From positions 124,001-188,000 of the forward strand of contig JBQTIY010000002.1 of NCBI GenBank assembly GCA_052387675.1: a stretch of 64,000 nt of DNA. Direction: 5' to 3'. Made by a program: the position numbers and the translations under genes. Source of the DNA: JBQTIY01 sp052387675. Lineage in GTDB: Bacteria; Planctomycetota; B15-G4. A model generated the notes under the pieces. That model was given only the letters and a program-made list of their open reading frames with translations, ran no database searches and was not told the DNA's origin. The number at the start of each line of letters is the position of its first letter. Position 1 is the stretch's first letter. This document shows, one piece after another, positions 32,960-42,519 of the stretch.

Positions 32960-34465
32960 TTAACTGCGCAGCAGCACCGACTCGCGACGGAAGAGCGTGC
33001 TGGCACCCCAAAGCACGACGGCGGCCAGCACGAGCATGCTGCCGAGGGTGATGGCGTAGAAATCCCAGAGGTAGTTGCCTTTGAGCAGCTCCTTCATGAG
33101 CAGCGAAACGTTCATGAGCGGCACCCAGGCCCAGTGCAGATCTGTCTCCAGGTCGGGCATCAAGGCCGTAGCAGCCGGCAGAATGATCAGGAACTGCAGC
33201 GGAGCGGTGTAGCTCTGAGCCTCCTTGAAGGAGCGCGCACAGAGCGCGACACCCAGCAGAATGGCCGCGAAGAAGGCCGCGACGGGAATGAGCAGCGAGG
33301 CCGCCAGGAGCAGGGCCAGTGGCTGGAACTCCAGTTGAAAGGCTTCCGTCGCACCCGACGGCAGAATGCCGTAGCGGAAAGTGAGCGCCATGGAGGTCGT
33401 CGTCAGCACGGCCGCGACGATCGCGGCCACGAAGACCACTACGAACTTGCCGGCCGCAATGTCCAGCCTCGAGATCGGCGCGAGCAGCAGAGTCTCGAGG
33501 GTGAAGCGCTCTTTTTCGCCGGCCGTTAGATCGAGCGAGGGGTAGAAGGCGCCAAAGAAGCAAAAGAGAATGATCAGGTAGGGGAGCAGTCCACCGAGCA
33601 CGGCCTGCAGTTTGCGCGACGGGGTCGCCAGGTTGGCTGAGTTGAGCTGCAGCGGGTCCACGAAGCCCGGGCTGATCTGCCGGGCAGTGAGCCGCAGGCG
33701 AAGTTCACCGCGGTCCACGGCCAAGACAAAGGCCGAGAGCCGGTTGTAGGCCTCTTCCGAGAGACTCTGGCTTGAGTCGTAAAGCACCGTGATCGGCACG
33801 GAGACGGCCGCCTCCTCCAGCTGCTCGAAGAGTTCCACCGGCACATGCAGGGCGGCATGCACCGACTTTTCCTCGTGCGTGATCGCCCGCGACACGCGTT
33901 CGTCGGCGAGTTCGCCAGGCAGCCCTGCGGGCAGAGTCACTCCTGGGGGCAGTTGCCCATCGGTCTGCACCGTGGCGATGTCGATCCAGCGCGTGCGCTG
34001 CATGACATTGGCCACTGCGCCGGCGTCGGCGAGCAGCTGCCGATCGGCCTCGCTAAACTCCGCGAAGGCCCGGGCCCAGGCCACCAGTGCGGCATCACCG
34101 ACTTGACCGCCGCCGCCTGAGGTCTTGAGCGAGTCGACGCGATTGGCGAGCTGGGCCAAGTCATCCAGGCTGCTGACCTCACCCAGGCCGATACGCAAAC
34201 CGAGGCCCAGCAATCGGAAGCGCTGTTCACTGAACCAATGCTGCGCCAGAGCCCGGAGCTGGTTCTGGCCCAGCGGGTTGATCGCGACGCTCAGTTCGCG
34301 CGACTCCTTGGCCTTGAGCTGGCTTTTCGCGAAGGTCGTCACGACCAGCATGATCACGGGCATGATCAGGATCGGCAGCAGCATCATCCAAATGAGCGTG
34401 CGCCGGTCGCGCAGGATGTCCGTAAACTCCTTGCGCGCCACGACCATGATGCGCTGCGGGCTCAC
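32960..34465 (-). CDS. ABC-2 type transporter permease (NatB-like)
   Basis: A 501-residue membrane protein. One helix near the N-terminus (WMMLLPILIMPVIMLVV) follows the conserved VARKEFTDILRDRRT motif. A large extracytoplasmic loop of about 230 residues comes next, and a cluster of five to six helices ends the protein. This is the NatB/ABC2_membrane_3 layout of sodium or drug exporters. The GTG start overlaps the stop of the ATPase gene as GTGA, so the two form one transporter. Confidence 0.88.
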   Translation of the reverse strand: MSPQRIMVVARKEFTDILRDRRTLIWMMLLPILIMPVIMLVVTTFAKSQLKAKESRELSVAINPLGQNQLRALAQHWFSEQRFRLLGLGLRIGLGEVSSLDDLAQLANRVDSLKTSGGGGQVGDAALVAWARAFAEFSEADRQLLADAGAVANVMQRTRWIDIATVQTDGQLPPGVTLPAGLPGELADERVSRAITHEEKSVHAALHVPVELFEQLEEAAVSVPITVLYDSSQSLSEEAYNRLSAFVLAVDRGELRLRLTARQISPGFVDPLQLNSANLATPSRKLQAVLGGLLPYLIILFCFFGAFYPSLDLTAGEKERFTLETLLLAPISRLDIAAGKFVVVFVAAIVAAVLTTTSMALTFRYGILPSGATEAFQLEFQPLALLLAASLLIPVAAFFAAILLGVALCARSFKEAQSYTAPLQFLIILPAATALMPDLETDLHWAWVPLMNVSLLMKELLKGNYLWDFYAITLGSMLVLAAVVLWGASTLFRRESVLLRS

Positions 34466-35226
34466 GTCGCGGCCTCCAGCACATCGATGAAGGCCTGCTC
34501 CAAGTCGCCGTCTGAGCGCCCGCGCAGTTCAGCCAGCGTGCCCACGAACTGCACACGGCCCTTATGCACGATGGCCAGGCGGTCACACAGGCGCGACACT
34601 TCCCCCATGATGTGCGTGGAGAAGATCACGCACTTGCCCTGACGACGGCAGTTCTGCACGAAGTCCACGATCGTCCGCGAGGTCAGGACATCCAGCCCAA
34701 CGGTCGGTTCATCCAGGATGAGCACAGGCGGATCGTGCAGCACGGTGCGCGCAATATTGACCTTCTGCTTCATGCCCGACGAGAGGGCGTCGCAGCGCTT
34801 GTTGAGGAACTCCTCCATATCCAGCAGTGCCGCAAGTTCCGCCGTGCGCTCCTTGATGACGGCATCGCTCAGGCCGAAGAGACGTCCGAAGTAGAGCAGA
34901 ATCTCGCGCGGGGTGAGACGCGCGTAGAGGCCGGTGTTGCCGGACAGAAAGCCAATCGAGGCGCGCACCGCGTCGGGTGCTCGCACGACATCGTGGCCGG
35001 CGATCACGGCCGTACCCGCGGTGGGGGACAGCACGGTGGAGAGCAGGCGCAGTGTCGTGGTCTTGCCCGCGCCATTGGGACCCAACAGGCCAAACACCTC
35101 GCCGGCGCTACAAGAGAAACTGATTTCCTGAGCCGCAACTGTGCGCACACCCTTGGCACCCGTGTAGGTCTTGCAGAGCCCCTGTGCAGAGACCAGTGTC
35201 ACGCGCTTGGCAGTCACGGCAGACAT
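34462..35226 (-). CDS. ABC transporter ATP-binding protein (NatA-like)
   Basis: A 254-residue ATPase with Walker A GPNGAGKTT, signature LSSGMKQKVNIART, Walker B VLILDEPTVGLD and the switch STHIMGEV. The GFLSGNTGLYARLTPREI segment is typical of NatA-type exporters. The ATG at 35226 is used; the frame continues upstream but would cross the divergent start region. With the permease it should export ions or a small molecule; the substrate is unknown. Confidence 0.92.
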   Translation of the reverse strand: MSAVTAKRVTLVSAQGLCKTYTGAKGVRTVAAQEISFSCSAGEVFGLLGPNGAGKTTTLRLLSTVLSPTAGTAVIAGHDVVRAPDAVRASIGFLSGNTGLYARLTPREILLYFGRLFGLSDAVIKERTAELAALLDMEEFLNKRCDALSSGMKQKVNIARTVLHDPPVLILDEPTVGLDVLTSRTIVDFVQNCRRQGKCVIFSTHIMGEVSRLCDRLAIVHKGRVQFVGTLAELRGRSDGDLEQAFIDVLEAAT

Positions 35227-35285
35227 CCTGGCATTATGCGAAGCAGGAATCCGCAGACGAGTGTGTTTGCTACGCTCAATTGCCA

Positions 35286-37517
35286 ATGGCTCACTGGCTC
35301 GCCAAACCTACGCGGTCTGCGCTGACTTGGTCCGCGCGCTGGGTCGCACTGCTCGGAATTGCCACGCTGAGCGGCTGCGGTGACTCGCCCGCCGCGCGGC
35401 CCGCCAGCACGCAGCCCGTCGACGGGATCGTCCACCTCTTTACGCTAAACCGCCTTCAAGCCTATGCCGAAGGCATTCCCTGCACGCCCGAAGAGCCTGC
35501 ACCGCTGGCGGCAGCAGCTCAATTGCGGGACGAGGCGCGCGCTGCCGGCAAGGGTGCTCTGCTGCTGGCGATCGGCGACACACTCGTGCCCACAGACTCC
35601 CTTTCGCTGAGCTTCGAGCCGGTCATCGTCTCGCAGCGCGCCCGCGCGCAGGTGCTCCTGGAGGCACTGGGTGCGGCCGGCGTCGATCTGTGGATGCCCG
35701 GTCACGCCGATCTTCAGGGGCATTTTACGGAGCTGCTCGACGGAGCCAAGGCTGCTGGCGTCCCGGTTCTCATCAGCAATATCGAAGTTGATGGGCGCGA
35801 CGATGTGCTGCCCTGGCTGGTTCTCGAATCAGGCACGCTGCGGCTGGGCCTGCTGGGCTTCCTGGCAACACGCATCGGAACGACCGTGGACGGGCGGAAC
35901 CAGTCGTTCAAACCGGACTACCCCGGCGCCCGCGTCCGGCCGCTGGTCGACACGGCCCAGCGCCTCGCCAAGCAACTGCGCGCCGAGCAAGGCGTGCATC
36001 TCGTCGTCGCGTTGAGTTCCCTTAACCAGGAAGGCAATCTGCGCCTCTCCGAGGTGGAGGACATCGACGTCGTGCTCGGGAGCACAGAACTCGGCTTCCC
36101 CGCCGGTCAGTTGCTCATCGGCGCAAGTTGTGTGCAGACTTCGGCCTTGCCCGAAGGCCAGGAAGTGGCCGAGACCATCCTCGCCGTCCGGAACGGCTTG
36201 CTCAACTTGGCCGACCTCTCTGCCCGGCACACACTGCCCGCCATCGTCGCCGGCGAGCAGGCCGACCTGGACCTGCTGATGCAGCGCTTCGGCACGTCGG
36301 ACATCGCCGAACTCGCTCGCCTCGCCTCACCTGATGATGAGGACTTCGTTCTGCGCAAAGAGCGGCGTGCGCGCGAAGGCCGCGAGTTCCTGGCTGAGAC
36401 CGAGAACTATCAGGGGTCCTTCATCGATCATCACCGGGCCACGTTGCCGCCGCGGCGGGAGCACGACCCCGTCCTGGCCGTGCTGGCCCGGCAAGGGGCG
36501 GCGATTCAGTCGGCCTATGCCTCGGCAGCTCTCAAGCCGCCGCCACCGCCCTCGGGAGAGCTGCTCATCCCGCTGCCCAGCGACTGTCGCGCCTGCCATG
36601 TCGACCAGTTTCGATTCTGGGAGCAAAGCCCGCACGCGCAGTCCTATGCCAGTCTGCAAGTCACGGAGCGCGGGCGCGATGCCTCCTGTCTTACGTGCCA
36701 CACGACGGCCTTCAATGACCCCAACGGCTACTTCGATCCCCGCTACGACGCACCGCTCGGACCGGTGTCTTGCTACTCCTGCCATCTGACGACGGCGCTG
36801 CACACGGTGTACCGCCGCTCGGTCTTCGATACGCGCTTCACTCAGAACGACGAATCGAAAATGAGCTGCGAGGCCTGCCATACCGACCGGCGTTCGCCTG
36901 GCTTCGATCGGAAGTCGGCACTCGACCGCGTGCGTTGTCCGCCGATGCGCCACGACGACCCGGTGCTGCTCGAGGTCCGACGCAAGGCGGTCGAATCCAT
37001 GGAAACCCGCGCGGCGCGCGGAGAAACCGACGATCCGCGGGAGCCTCTCTTGTACGCCCGCGGCTTGATGTCTTTAGGCAGGGTCGAAGAGGCCTCGTCC
37101 CAGTTCCTGAAGCTCGCCGCCGCCGAGACGGCGGACCGCGACACCATCCTGGAGATCGCCCAGCAACTCGAAGAGATCGGGCAGGGCCGCTCTGCGGTTC
37201 AGACGCTCAGGACTTTCCTCGCCAAGGCCACGGGTGATCCCGAAGCCAACTATTCGCTCCTCAAGCTGCTCATCGAAAGCCGGGACCCGACTGCACGTAA
37301 CCCGGCCGAGGCGCTGGCCATACTTGGCGTGCTCGTGCCCGAGGAGGAGGAGGGACAGCCCGAACTCGGCATCTTGCGCTTCCTCTTGCTGCGCGTGGAT
37401 GCCCTGAGGGCGCTGGGCCGTCCCGCCCAGGCCCAGAAGCTCCTGAATCAACTGTTCGTGCGCTATCCCCACACGCCCGAATTGAATGAGTACCTGCCGG
37501 GCGCCCGCACGCGCTGA
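35286..37517 (+). CDS. Lipoprotein fusing a degenerate 5'-nucleotidase-like domain to a tetrahaem cytochrome c and TPR tail
   Basis: A 743-residue protein with lipobox LSGCGD. Residues about 45-320 follow the UshA-type metallophosphatase plan (LLAIGDTL, MPGHADLQG, VPVLISNIEV, ALSSLN, VLGSTELG), but the usual metal-binding DxH, NHE, H and GHSH residues are missing. Four haem c motifs follow: CRACH (434), CLTCH (468), CYSCH (496) and CEACH (528), resembling the cytochrome c554-type family. The last 170 residues are TPR-like. It is probably an outer-face electron carrier. Fusions of this general kind occur in Planctomycetota and Deltaproteobacteria (from memory). The ATG start gives a good signal peptide. 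Confidence 0.85.
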   Translation: MAHWLAKPTRSALTWSARWVALLGIATLSGCGDSPAARPASTQPVDGIVHLFTLNRLQAYAEGIPCTPEEPAPLAAAAQLRDEARAAGKGALLLAIGDTLVPTDSLSLSFEPVIVSQRARAQVLLEALGAAGVDLWMPGHADLQGHFTELLDGAKAAGVPVLISNIEVDGRDDVLPWLVLESGTLRLGLLGFLATRIGTTVDGRNQSFKPDYPGARVRPLVDTAQRLAKQLRAEQGVHLVVALSSLNQEGNLRLSEVEDIDVVLGSTELGFPAGQLLIGASCVQTSALPEGQEVAETILAVRNGLLNLADLSARHTLPAIVAGEQADLDLLMQRFGTSDIAELARLASPDDEDFVLRKERRAREGREFLAETENYQGSFIDHHRATLPPRREHDPVLAVLARQGAAIQSAYASAALKPPPPPSGELLIPLPSDCRACHVDQFRFWEQSPHAQSYASLQVTERGRDASCLTCHTTAFNDPNGYFDPRYDAPLGPVSCYSCHLTTALHTVYRRSVFDTRFTQNDESKMSCEACHTDRRSPGFDRKSALDRVRCPPMRHDDPVLLEVRRKAVESMETRAARGETDDPREPLLYARGLMSLGRVEEASSQFLKLAAAETADRDTILEIAQQLEEIGQGRSAVQTLRTFLAKATGDPEANYSLLKLLIESRDPTARNPAEALAILGVLVPEEEEGQPELGILRFLLLRVDALRALGRPAQAQKLLNQLFVRYPHTPELNEYLPGARTR

Positions 37518-37525
37518 GTTGACCT

Positions 37526-37547
37526 GGGGCGCGCTGCGGCGCGCCTC
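37526..37547. terminator. Convergent terminator hairpin
   Basis: GGCGCGC (37528-37534) and GCGCGCC (37539-37545) pair around loop TGCG; flanking G-T and G-C pairs extend the stem to nine. It lies between the stops of the cytochrome and histidine kinase genes and overlaps the latter. Confidence 0.5.
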
Positions 37548-38361
37548 AGCTCGGCTGGAATACCAAGCGGAAGGTCACACCGCCGGCACCATCTGGCGGA
37601 TCGAGCGTGATCGAGGCCTCAAAGCGCGACAGCAGGTCGCGGCAAAGTGAGAGGCCGAGTCCGGAGCCCTCGCCCTTCGCCTTGGTCGTGAAAAATGGCT
37701 CGAAGATGCGCGCTGCCACGGCCGCCGGAATGGCCGGCCCATTGTTTGAGACCAAGAGCTCGATGCAGCCAGTGGGGGAGCGATGCGCGGAAATGGCAAT
37801 GCCTCGGCCCTCGGGCGGACCGCCCGACTCCAGGCTCTGCCGCGCATTCACGAGCAGGTTCATGAGCACCTGCACGATGGCACCATGACTGCCACGTACG
37901 AGGAACTCTTCGCGCGGCAGGATCGCCACGACCGCCACACGCGCCTGGCGCATGGCGTGCGCCGTGAGATTGACGGCAGCCGCAACGGCGCGGCCTAAGT
38001 CCACGCGTTCCACGCGATCCGTCTCGCGCCGCGTGAAGGCCAGCATGTCCTCGATCAGTGTGGCCAAGCGCTTGGTCTCGTCGAGAATCGTGTTGAGATC
38101 AGCGCGATCCTCGTCGCTGCGCGCGCGTTCCTGCATGAGTTGCGCGTAGCCCTGGATCACAGCCAGGGGGTTGTTGATCTCATGCACGACCGTGGCCAGC
38201 ATCTGGCCGGCCTGAAGCAGCCGCGCACGATGCGCCGCCTGCACATCCCAGTCGCCCGAAGCGACGGGTTGTCCGTCTTTCAGCGGCGTCTCCGCGTGCA
38301 CACCGTAACCCTCCCGACGAAGGACGCGATTCAGGATGCCCCTCGTCGAGCAGGATTCCAA
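37546..38361 (-). CDS. Soluble sensor histidine kinase
   Basis: A 271-residue kinase with no membrane helix. The HisKA box VVHEINNPLAVIQGYAQLM carries the phosphorylated His. The ATPase domain has MNLLVNARQSL (N box), SNNGPAIP (G1), FEPFFTTKAKGEGSGLGLSL (F and G2 boxes). The start is uncertain: TTG at 38361 or GTG at 38301. The first 30 residues include ILNRVLRREGYGV, which resembles a fragment of a receiver domain. No response regulator is nearby. It follows a membrane-protein gene by 32 bases on the same strand. Confidence 0.85.
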   Translation of the reverse strand: MESCSTRGILNRVLRREGYGVHAETPLKDGQPVASGDWDVQAAHRARLLQAGQMLATVVHEINNPLAVIQGYAQLMQERARSDEDRADLNTILDETKRLATLIEDMLAFTRRETDRVERVDLGRAVAAAVNLTAHAMRQARVAVVAILPREEFLVRGSHGAIVQVLMNLLVNARQSLESGGPPEGRGIAISAHRSPTGCIELLVSNNGPAIPAAVAARIFEPFFTTKAKGEGSGLGLSLCRDLLSRFEASITLDPPDGAGGVTFRLVFQPS

Positions 38362-38393
38362 GTGTCTCCCGGCGAGATCTGCCGCTGTCGCGC

Positions 38394-40208
38394 TCAGCGC
38401 GACATAGCGCCGGACTCGAGCGCGCGCCGATGACGGGCTTCCCGGACGGCGTCTAGCCAGCGGCTCCCGCTCTTGGTGAGTTGGCCCTGACTGTCGAGGA
38501 GTGTTCGGGCCAAGGCCTCGGCTTCATCAAAGCGCAGGGCATCGACCTCGACCGCCATGAGCACATCCAGGGCCGCGGCCTCATTCACGGGATCGCGCAG
38601 GCCGAGTTCCGCGTGTCGCCGAGCAGCTTCCGGCAGCCGCAAAAAGGGTGTGCTTCGACGGATCAGGCGCACGGCGGCATCGCTGTGGCCCGGCCCCTCG
38701 CTCGGGCCAGCGCCCGCGAGGTCCGCGACGAGCTTGGCGCCGGCGCGCTCGTCGTGCCCTAGAGCGACGATAAAGTTGGACAGCGGACGGCCACTGACCT
38801 GAGCCAGCACGGCCACGCCGACGAGCAACAGGCCTCCGAGCGCGAAGCTCGCGCCTTGCAGGCCCGAGCCGAGTCTGTCTGCTGCGGCCAGACCCACGCC
38901 GGCCAGAGTCAGAAGCAGCAAGTCGAAGCCCACGCAGCTCAGTGGGTTTGTCGCGGAGAGCATGCTCAACAGGAACCAGGCGACGAGCGCGATGGCCACT
39001 CCGGCTCGCGGCCAGGACGATGACTTGCGCTGCGCCGGCCACAGGCCCATCGAGGCTATGGCAAAGAGCAACAAGCCGCCGCGCAAGAACATGTCGAACA
39101 GGCCGAGGGCGAGTGCGACCGACGCTGAGAACTGCCCAGCCTGCGCTCCGAAGCGGCCTGGCCCCAGTCCGTCGATGACCACGCGCTCAACGAAGCGCCG
39201 ACCGAGAAAACCCAGATCCGCTTCACGCAACGCCGCCGTGACGCTCGCCAGCTGTCGCTGCTCAGCGAGGCGCACGTCGCTCGGACCCTGATTCGTCGGC
39301 GTGGGGGAGATCTCCAGAAGCGCGGCCCAGGAGTGCACGGGCGCGGAGTCCATGAGGCGCCCGGTGGGGATTTCGAGCACACGCGGAAACTGCCCGACCA
39401 AGACCGCAGCAGCGAGACCGGCCAGCAGCACGGGCAGGCCCGATCGCCAGGGGGGCACCGGCAACAGATAGATGAGAAGTCCCAGCAGAACGGCCGCAGC
39501 CAGCACGATCCCACCGAGGAGCCAACTTGCGGCGAGTGCAACAGTCACGGCAGCCCAGGCCAGTCCGGTCCAGAGCAAGCTGCGGCCGGCGACGCGCGAG
39601 ACATGCCAGAGCGCAAGGCAGGCCAGCAGCAGACTGGCGCCAAGGGCGGCCGTAGCCTCCGGCGCAAAGCTCACACTTGAGGCGATCAGCGAGGGATGCA
39701 CCGCCCAGAGCAGCGACACGCCCACCGCCGCGCGAGCCATCGAACGCGTACGTGAGCGCGTCCCCAACGAAAGCGCCGCCACAGCCGCAAGCACTACGAG
39801 CAGTCCCAGCACCGAGACGCCCACAGCCAGCAAACGCAGCCCGGCGATGCTCAGCCCCGGAAACCAAGAGCCGAGAAGACTCAGCCAGGCGTCATGTCCA
39901 AGTGCACGAACGTGGCTGGACCCAACACCATCCGGCTGTTCCAGCACGCGCAGGAAGCCTTCGGACTCCCACTCAGCCACGTTGTCGCCGAGTTGCCGCG
40001 CCCACAGCAGGCGCAGCGCGACACCGAGTCCCACGGCCAACAGCGCGATCGGCCACAGCCATGCTGATGGTCGCTGCTGAGTGTGTGGGACTGCCGCGGT
40101 GTTCAGGACTTGCTCTTGACTCGGGGGAGGTCGATCATCGCCGCATGCTTCCGAATCTGGGCCAAGCTGCCCTAGGCCACGAAAAGCACGCCGTAGCGAA
40201 CTTGCCAT
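38394..40208 (-). CDS. Large polytopic membrane protein, glycosyltransferase-like
   Basis: A 604-residue protein with about 10 hydrophobic helices and a C-terminal cytoplasmic or periplasmic helical tail (LRDPVNEAAALDVLMAVEVDALRFDEAEALARTLL, TPR-like). The pattern, including an early periplasmic loop with WESEGFLRVLEQPDG, recalls GT-C fold protein mannosyltransferases (ArnT/PMT class), though a conserved acidic DE motif is not clear. The ATG at 40208 is used. Function is unproven. Confidence 0.65.
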   Translation of the reverse strand: MASSLRRAFRGLGQLGPDSEACGDDRPPPSQEQVLNTAAVPHTQQRPSAWLWPIALLAVGLGVALRLLWARQLGDNVAEWESEGFLRVLEQPDGVGSSHVRALGHDAWLSLLGSWFPGLSIAGLRLLAVGVSVLGLLVVLAAVAALSLGTRSRTRSMARAAVGVSLLWAVHPSLIASSVSFAPEATAALGASLLLACLALWHVSRVAGRSLLWTGLAWAAVTVALAASWLLGGIVLAAAVLLGLLIYLLPVPPWRSGLPVLLAGLAAAVLVGQFPRVLEIPTGRLMDSAPVHSWAALLEISPTPTNQGPSDVRLAEQRQLASVTAALREADLGFLGRRFVERVVIDGLGPGRFGAQAGQFSASVALALGLFDMFLRGGLLLFAIASMGLWPAQRKSSSWPRAGVAIALVAWFLLSMLSATNPLSCVGFDLLLLTLAGVGLAAADRLGSGLQGASFALGGLLLVGVAVLAQVSGRPLSNFIVALGHDERAGAKLVADLAGAGPSEGPGHSDAAVRLIRRSTPFLRLPEAARRHAELGLRDPVNEAAALDVLMAVEVDALRFDEAEALARTLLDSQGQLTKSGSRWLDAVREARHRRALESGAMSR

Positions 40209-40270
40209 GCAACCAGGCTCTCGCTGCTCGATCCAGCTTTAATGTCCGATAATCCATATTCCGCACACGA

Positions 40271-41068
40271 ATGACTGACCGGGATTCAGCAGATCTGGCG
40301 CCTGCTGTGTCGGTTCTGGCCGACGAGCCCGCCCTGGAGCCCTTCGCAGCGGCTCTCCGCGCGCGACTGGACCCGCTGTCTACGAGCCCCGGCCGTCGTG
40401 CAGTCCCGCCCGCGACGCTCTGCCTCGCGGTGACGCGCGACGGCCTCGAACTTCGCGACCTGCTCGCTCCACGTGACCGGCCGCTAACGATCGACTGGCC
40501 GGCCGACCCCAGCCTCATGCGACGACGCGGCGCACGACAACTTCTGGCTCGCGCCATCGGCTGGCCCGGCTCAACAGCCGGCTCGGGTTGGCTCATTGTC
40601 GATGCGACAGCTGGCTTGGGACGCGACGCCTTTCTGCTGGCGATGCTCGGCGCCCAGGTGGTGGCCGTGGAACGTTCGCCGGTGGTGGCCGCGTTGCTGC
40701 GCGATGCCCGACGGCGCGCACTATTGGATCCGGAGGCTGGGCCGATGGTGGGCGCACGACTTTCTTTTGTGGAGGGCGACGCCAGGGACTGGCTCTCGCG
40801 CTTGCCTGCTCCGGACGTCGTGTATCTCGATCCCATGTACTCAGCTTCGGAGCGCAGTGCGCTCAGCGCCAAGCCCCTGCGAGTGCTCGGCAGACTCGTG
40901 GGCCACGACGACGACGCCGGCGCTGTCCTGGCCATCGCGTGCAGCCTCGCGCTGCGGCGTGTGGTGGTCAAGCGCCATCTGCGCGCACCACCGCTCTCGT
41001 CGAGCCCCCCGCCCGATCTTGTCTGGCGCGGAGCCAGCGTGCGCTACGACGTCTGGCTGCGCCGCTGA
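40271..41068 (+). CDS. rsmJ: 16S rRNA (guanine-1516-N2)-methyltransferase RsmJ-like
   Basis: A 265-residue SAM methyltransferase. VDATAGLGRDAFLLAMLGA with VERSPVVAALL, VVYLDPMY, the SALSAKPLRVLGRLVG block and RRVVVKRHLRAPPL closely match E. coli RsmJ (UPF0341). RsmJ methylates G1516 in helix 45 of 16S rRNA. The gene is best known from Gammaproteobacteria, so its presence here is notable. It stands alone, and its 3' end overlaps the convergent M20 peptidase by 25 bases. Confidence 0.85.
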   Translation: MTDRDSADLAPAVSVLADEPALEPFAAALRARLDPLSTSPGRRAVPPATLCLAVTRDGLELRDLLAPRDRPLTIDWPADPSLMRRRGARQLLARAIGWPGSTAGSGWLIVDATAGLGRDAFLLAMLGAQVVAVERSPVVAALLRDARRRALLDPEAGPMVGARLSFVEGDARDWLSRLPAPDVVYLDPMYSASERSALSAKPLRVLGRLVGHDDDAGAVLAIACSLALRRVVVKRHLRAPPLSSSPPPDLVWRGASVRYDVWLRR

Positions 41069-42519
41069 TGCGCCAGCAGCACCTGCGCAACGCAGGTCGT
41101 GAGTCGCTCGGCCGTGGGCAGATGCAGGAACTCATTGGGTCCGTGTGCATTCGATTCGGGGCCAAGGACTCCCGTGATCAGGAACTGAGCCTGCGGGAAG
41201 CGGCGCCCGAGCATGCCCATGAAGGGAATCGAACCGCCCTCCCCCATCCAGCAGGCTGGACGGCCGAAACTCTGCCGTGAGGCTTCGTCGACGGCTCGGC
41301 CCAGCCACGTCGCCAGCGGCGGAGCATTCCAGCCGGTGCAAGGTTCATGGGCTTCGAAACGGACCCGCGCCCCGTAGGGCGGGTCGCGCTCGAGCACACG
41401 CTTCATGGCCGCGGCCGCTTCACTGCCGGAGCACGTCGGCGGCAGGCGCATGGACAGTTGCAGTTGCGTGCGCGGCAGCATGACATTGCCCGCCGTCTGC
41501 AGGGGCGGCAGTCCGGCCTGCCCTGTCACGGCGAGCGCCGGACGCCAAGTGCGATTGAGCACGAGTTCCGCAGCCGCTCCGCCCACCGGCTGCACGCCCG
41601 GGAGGAAGGGATACTTGCCGGTCACGGCAACTCCGAGTTCAGCCACGGCGGCCGCCGCCTGCTGTCGCCGCTCCGCCGGAATCTCGGCCTGCAACTCGGG
41701 AACGCTCACGACGCCGCTCGGACCGTCTTCGAGCCGGCTCAGCAACTGCGAAGCAATACGGAAACTGCTCGGCACGATGCCGCTCGCGTCGCCGCTGTGC
41801 ACACCCTCGCGCAGGGTTTCCACCGTCAGCGTGCCGGTCACGAGTCCGCGCAGCGAGGTCGTGCCCCAGAGTTGGTCGTAGTTCCCGCAGCCCGAGTCGA
41901 GGCAGATCACGAGATCAGGCGCACCGAGCCGCGGGCCGAGCGCCTCGATGTGCGCCGGCAGATCGACACTGCCGCTCTCCTCGCAGGCTTCGATGAGGAT
42001 CACGCAGTGCGCGTACGGCTGCCCAGCTTCGGCCAGCGCCGCCAGGGCGGTCACGGAAGCGAAGGCCGCGTAGCCGTCGTCGGCGCCTCCGCGCCCGTAG
42101 AGACGCTCGCCCCGCAGAACTGGGGTCCAGGGTCCCAGACCCTCGGCCCAGCCACCGAGCGGAGGCTGCTTGTCCAAGTGACCGTAGAGCAGCACGGTTG
42201 GGGCCCCTGCGGCTGCAGCGTCGGGGCGACCCGGAACATCGATGATGATGAGCGGCGTTCGTCCGGCAAGCCGCTCGATGTGCAGTTGCGCTCCCGGCAG
42301 ACGACGAAGTTCAGCGCGGCACCAAGTCGCCACGTGCTGCACCGCCCGCTCCATGTGACCGTGCCGCTCCCAGTCGGCATCGAAGGCCGGCGATTCATTG
42401 GGAATGCGGATGTACTCGGTGAGCGCCGGCAAGATGCGGTCACGCCAGGCGGCCCCCACCCAGCCGGAAAGCTGGCCGGGATCCAGGGGCCTCGGGGTCG
42501 TGCTTGTCGCTGTGGGCAT
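41044..42519 (-). CDS. M20-family metallopeptidase (dipeptidase/CNDP-like)
   Basis: A 491-residue di-zinc peptidase. Metal and catalytic motifs are YGHLDKQPP (His and catalytic Asp), GRGGADDGYA (bridging Asp), EACEESGS (catalytic Glu pair), CLDSG and HGPNEFLHL (last His). The length and the long central dimerisation domain fit the carnosinase/DUG1-type subgroup, so small peptides are the likely substrate. It is divergent from a TetR regulator 235 bases away. Confidence 0.9.
   Translation of the reverse strand: MPTATSTTPRPLDPGQLSGWVGAAWRDRILPALTEYIRIPNESPAFDADWERHGHMERAVQHVATWCRAELRRLPGAQLHIERLAGRTPLIIIDVPGRPDAAAAGAPTVLLYGHLDKQPPLGGWAEGLGPWTPVLRGERLYGRGGADDGYAAFASVTALAALAEAGQPYAHCVILIEACEESGSVDLPAHIEALGPRLGAPDLVICLDSGCGNYDQLWGTTSLRGLVTGTLTVETLREGVHSGDASGIVPSSFRIASQLLSRLEDGPSGVVSVPELQAEIPAERRQQAAAAVAELGVAVTGKYPFLPGVQPVGGAAAELVLNRTWRPALAVTGQAGLPPLQTAGNVMLPRTQLQLSMRLPPTCSGSEAAAAMKRVLERDPPYGARVRFEAHEPCTGWNAPPLATWLGRAVDEASRQSFGRPACWMGEGGSIPFMGMLGRRFPQAQFLITGVLGPESNAHGPNEFLHLPTAERLTTCVAQVLLAHQRRSQTS

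Noticed and set aside
37546..38361. Receiver domain at the kinase N-terminus
   Set aside because: Only about 13 residues resemble a receiver; the phospho-acceptor Asp and the rest of the fold are missing.
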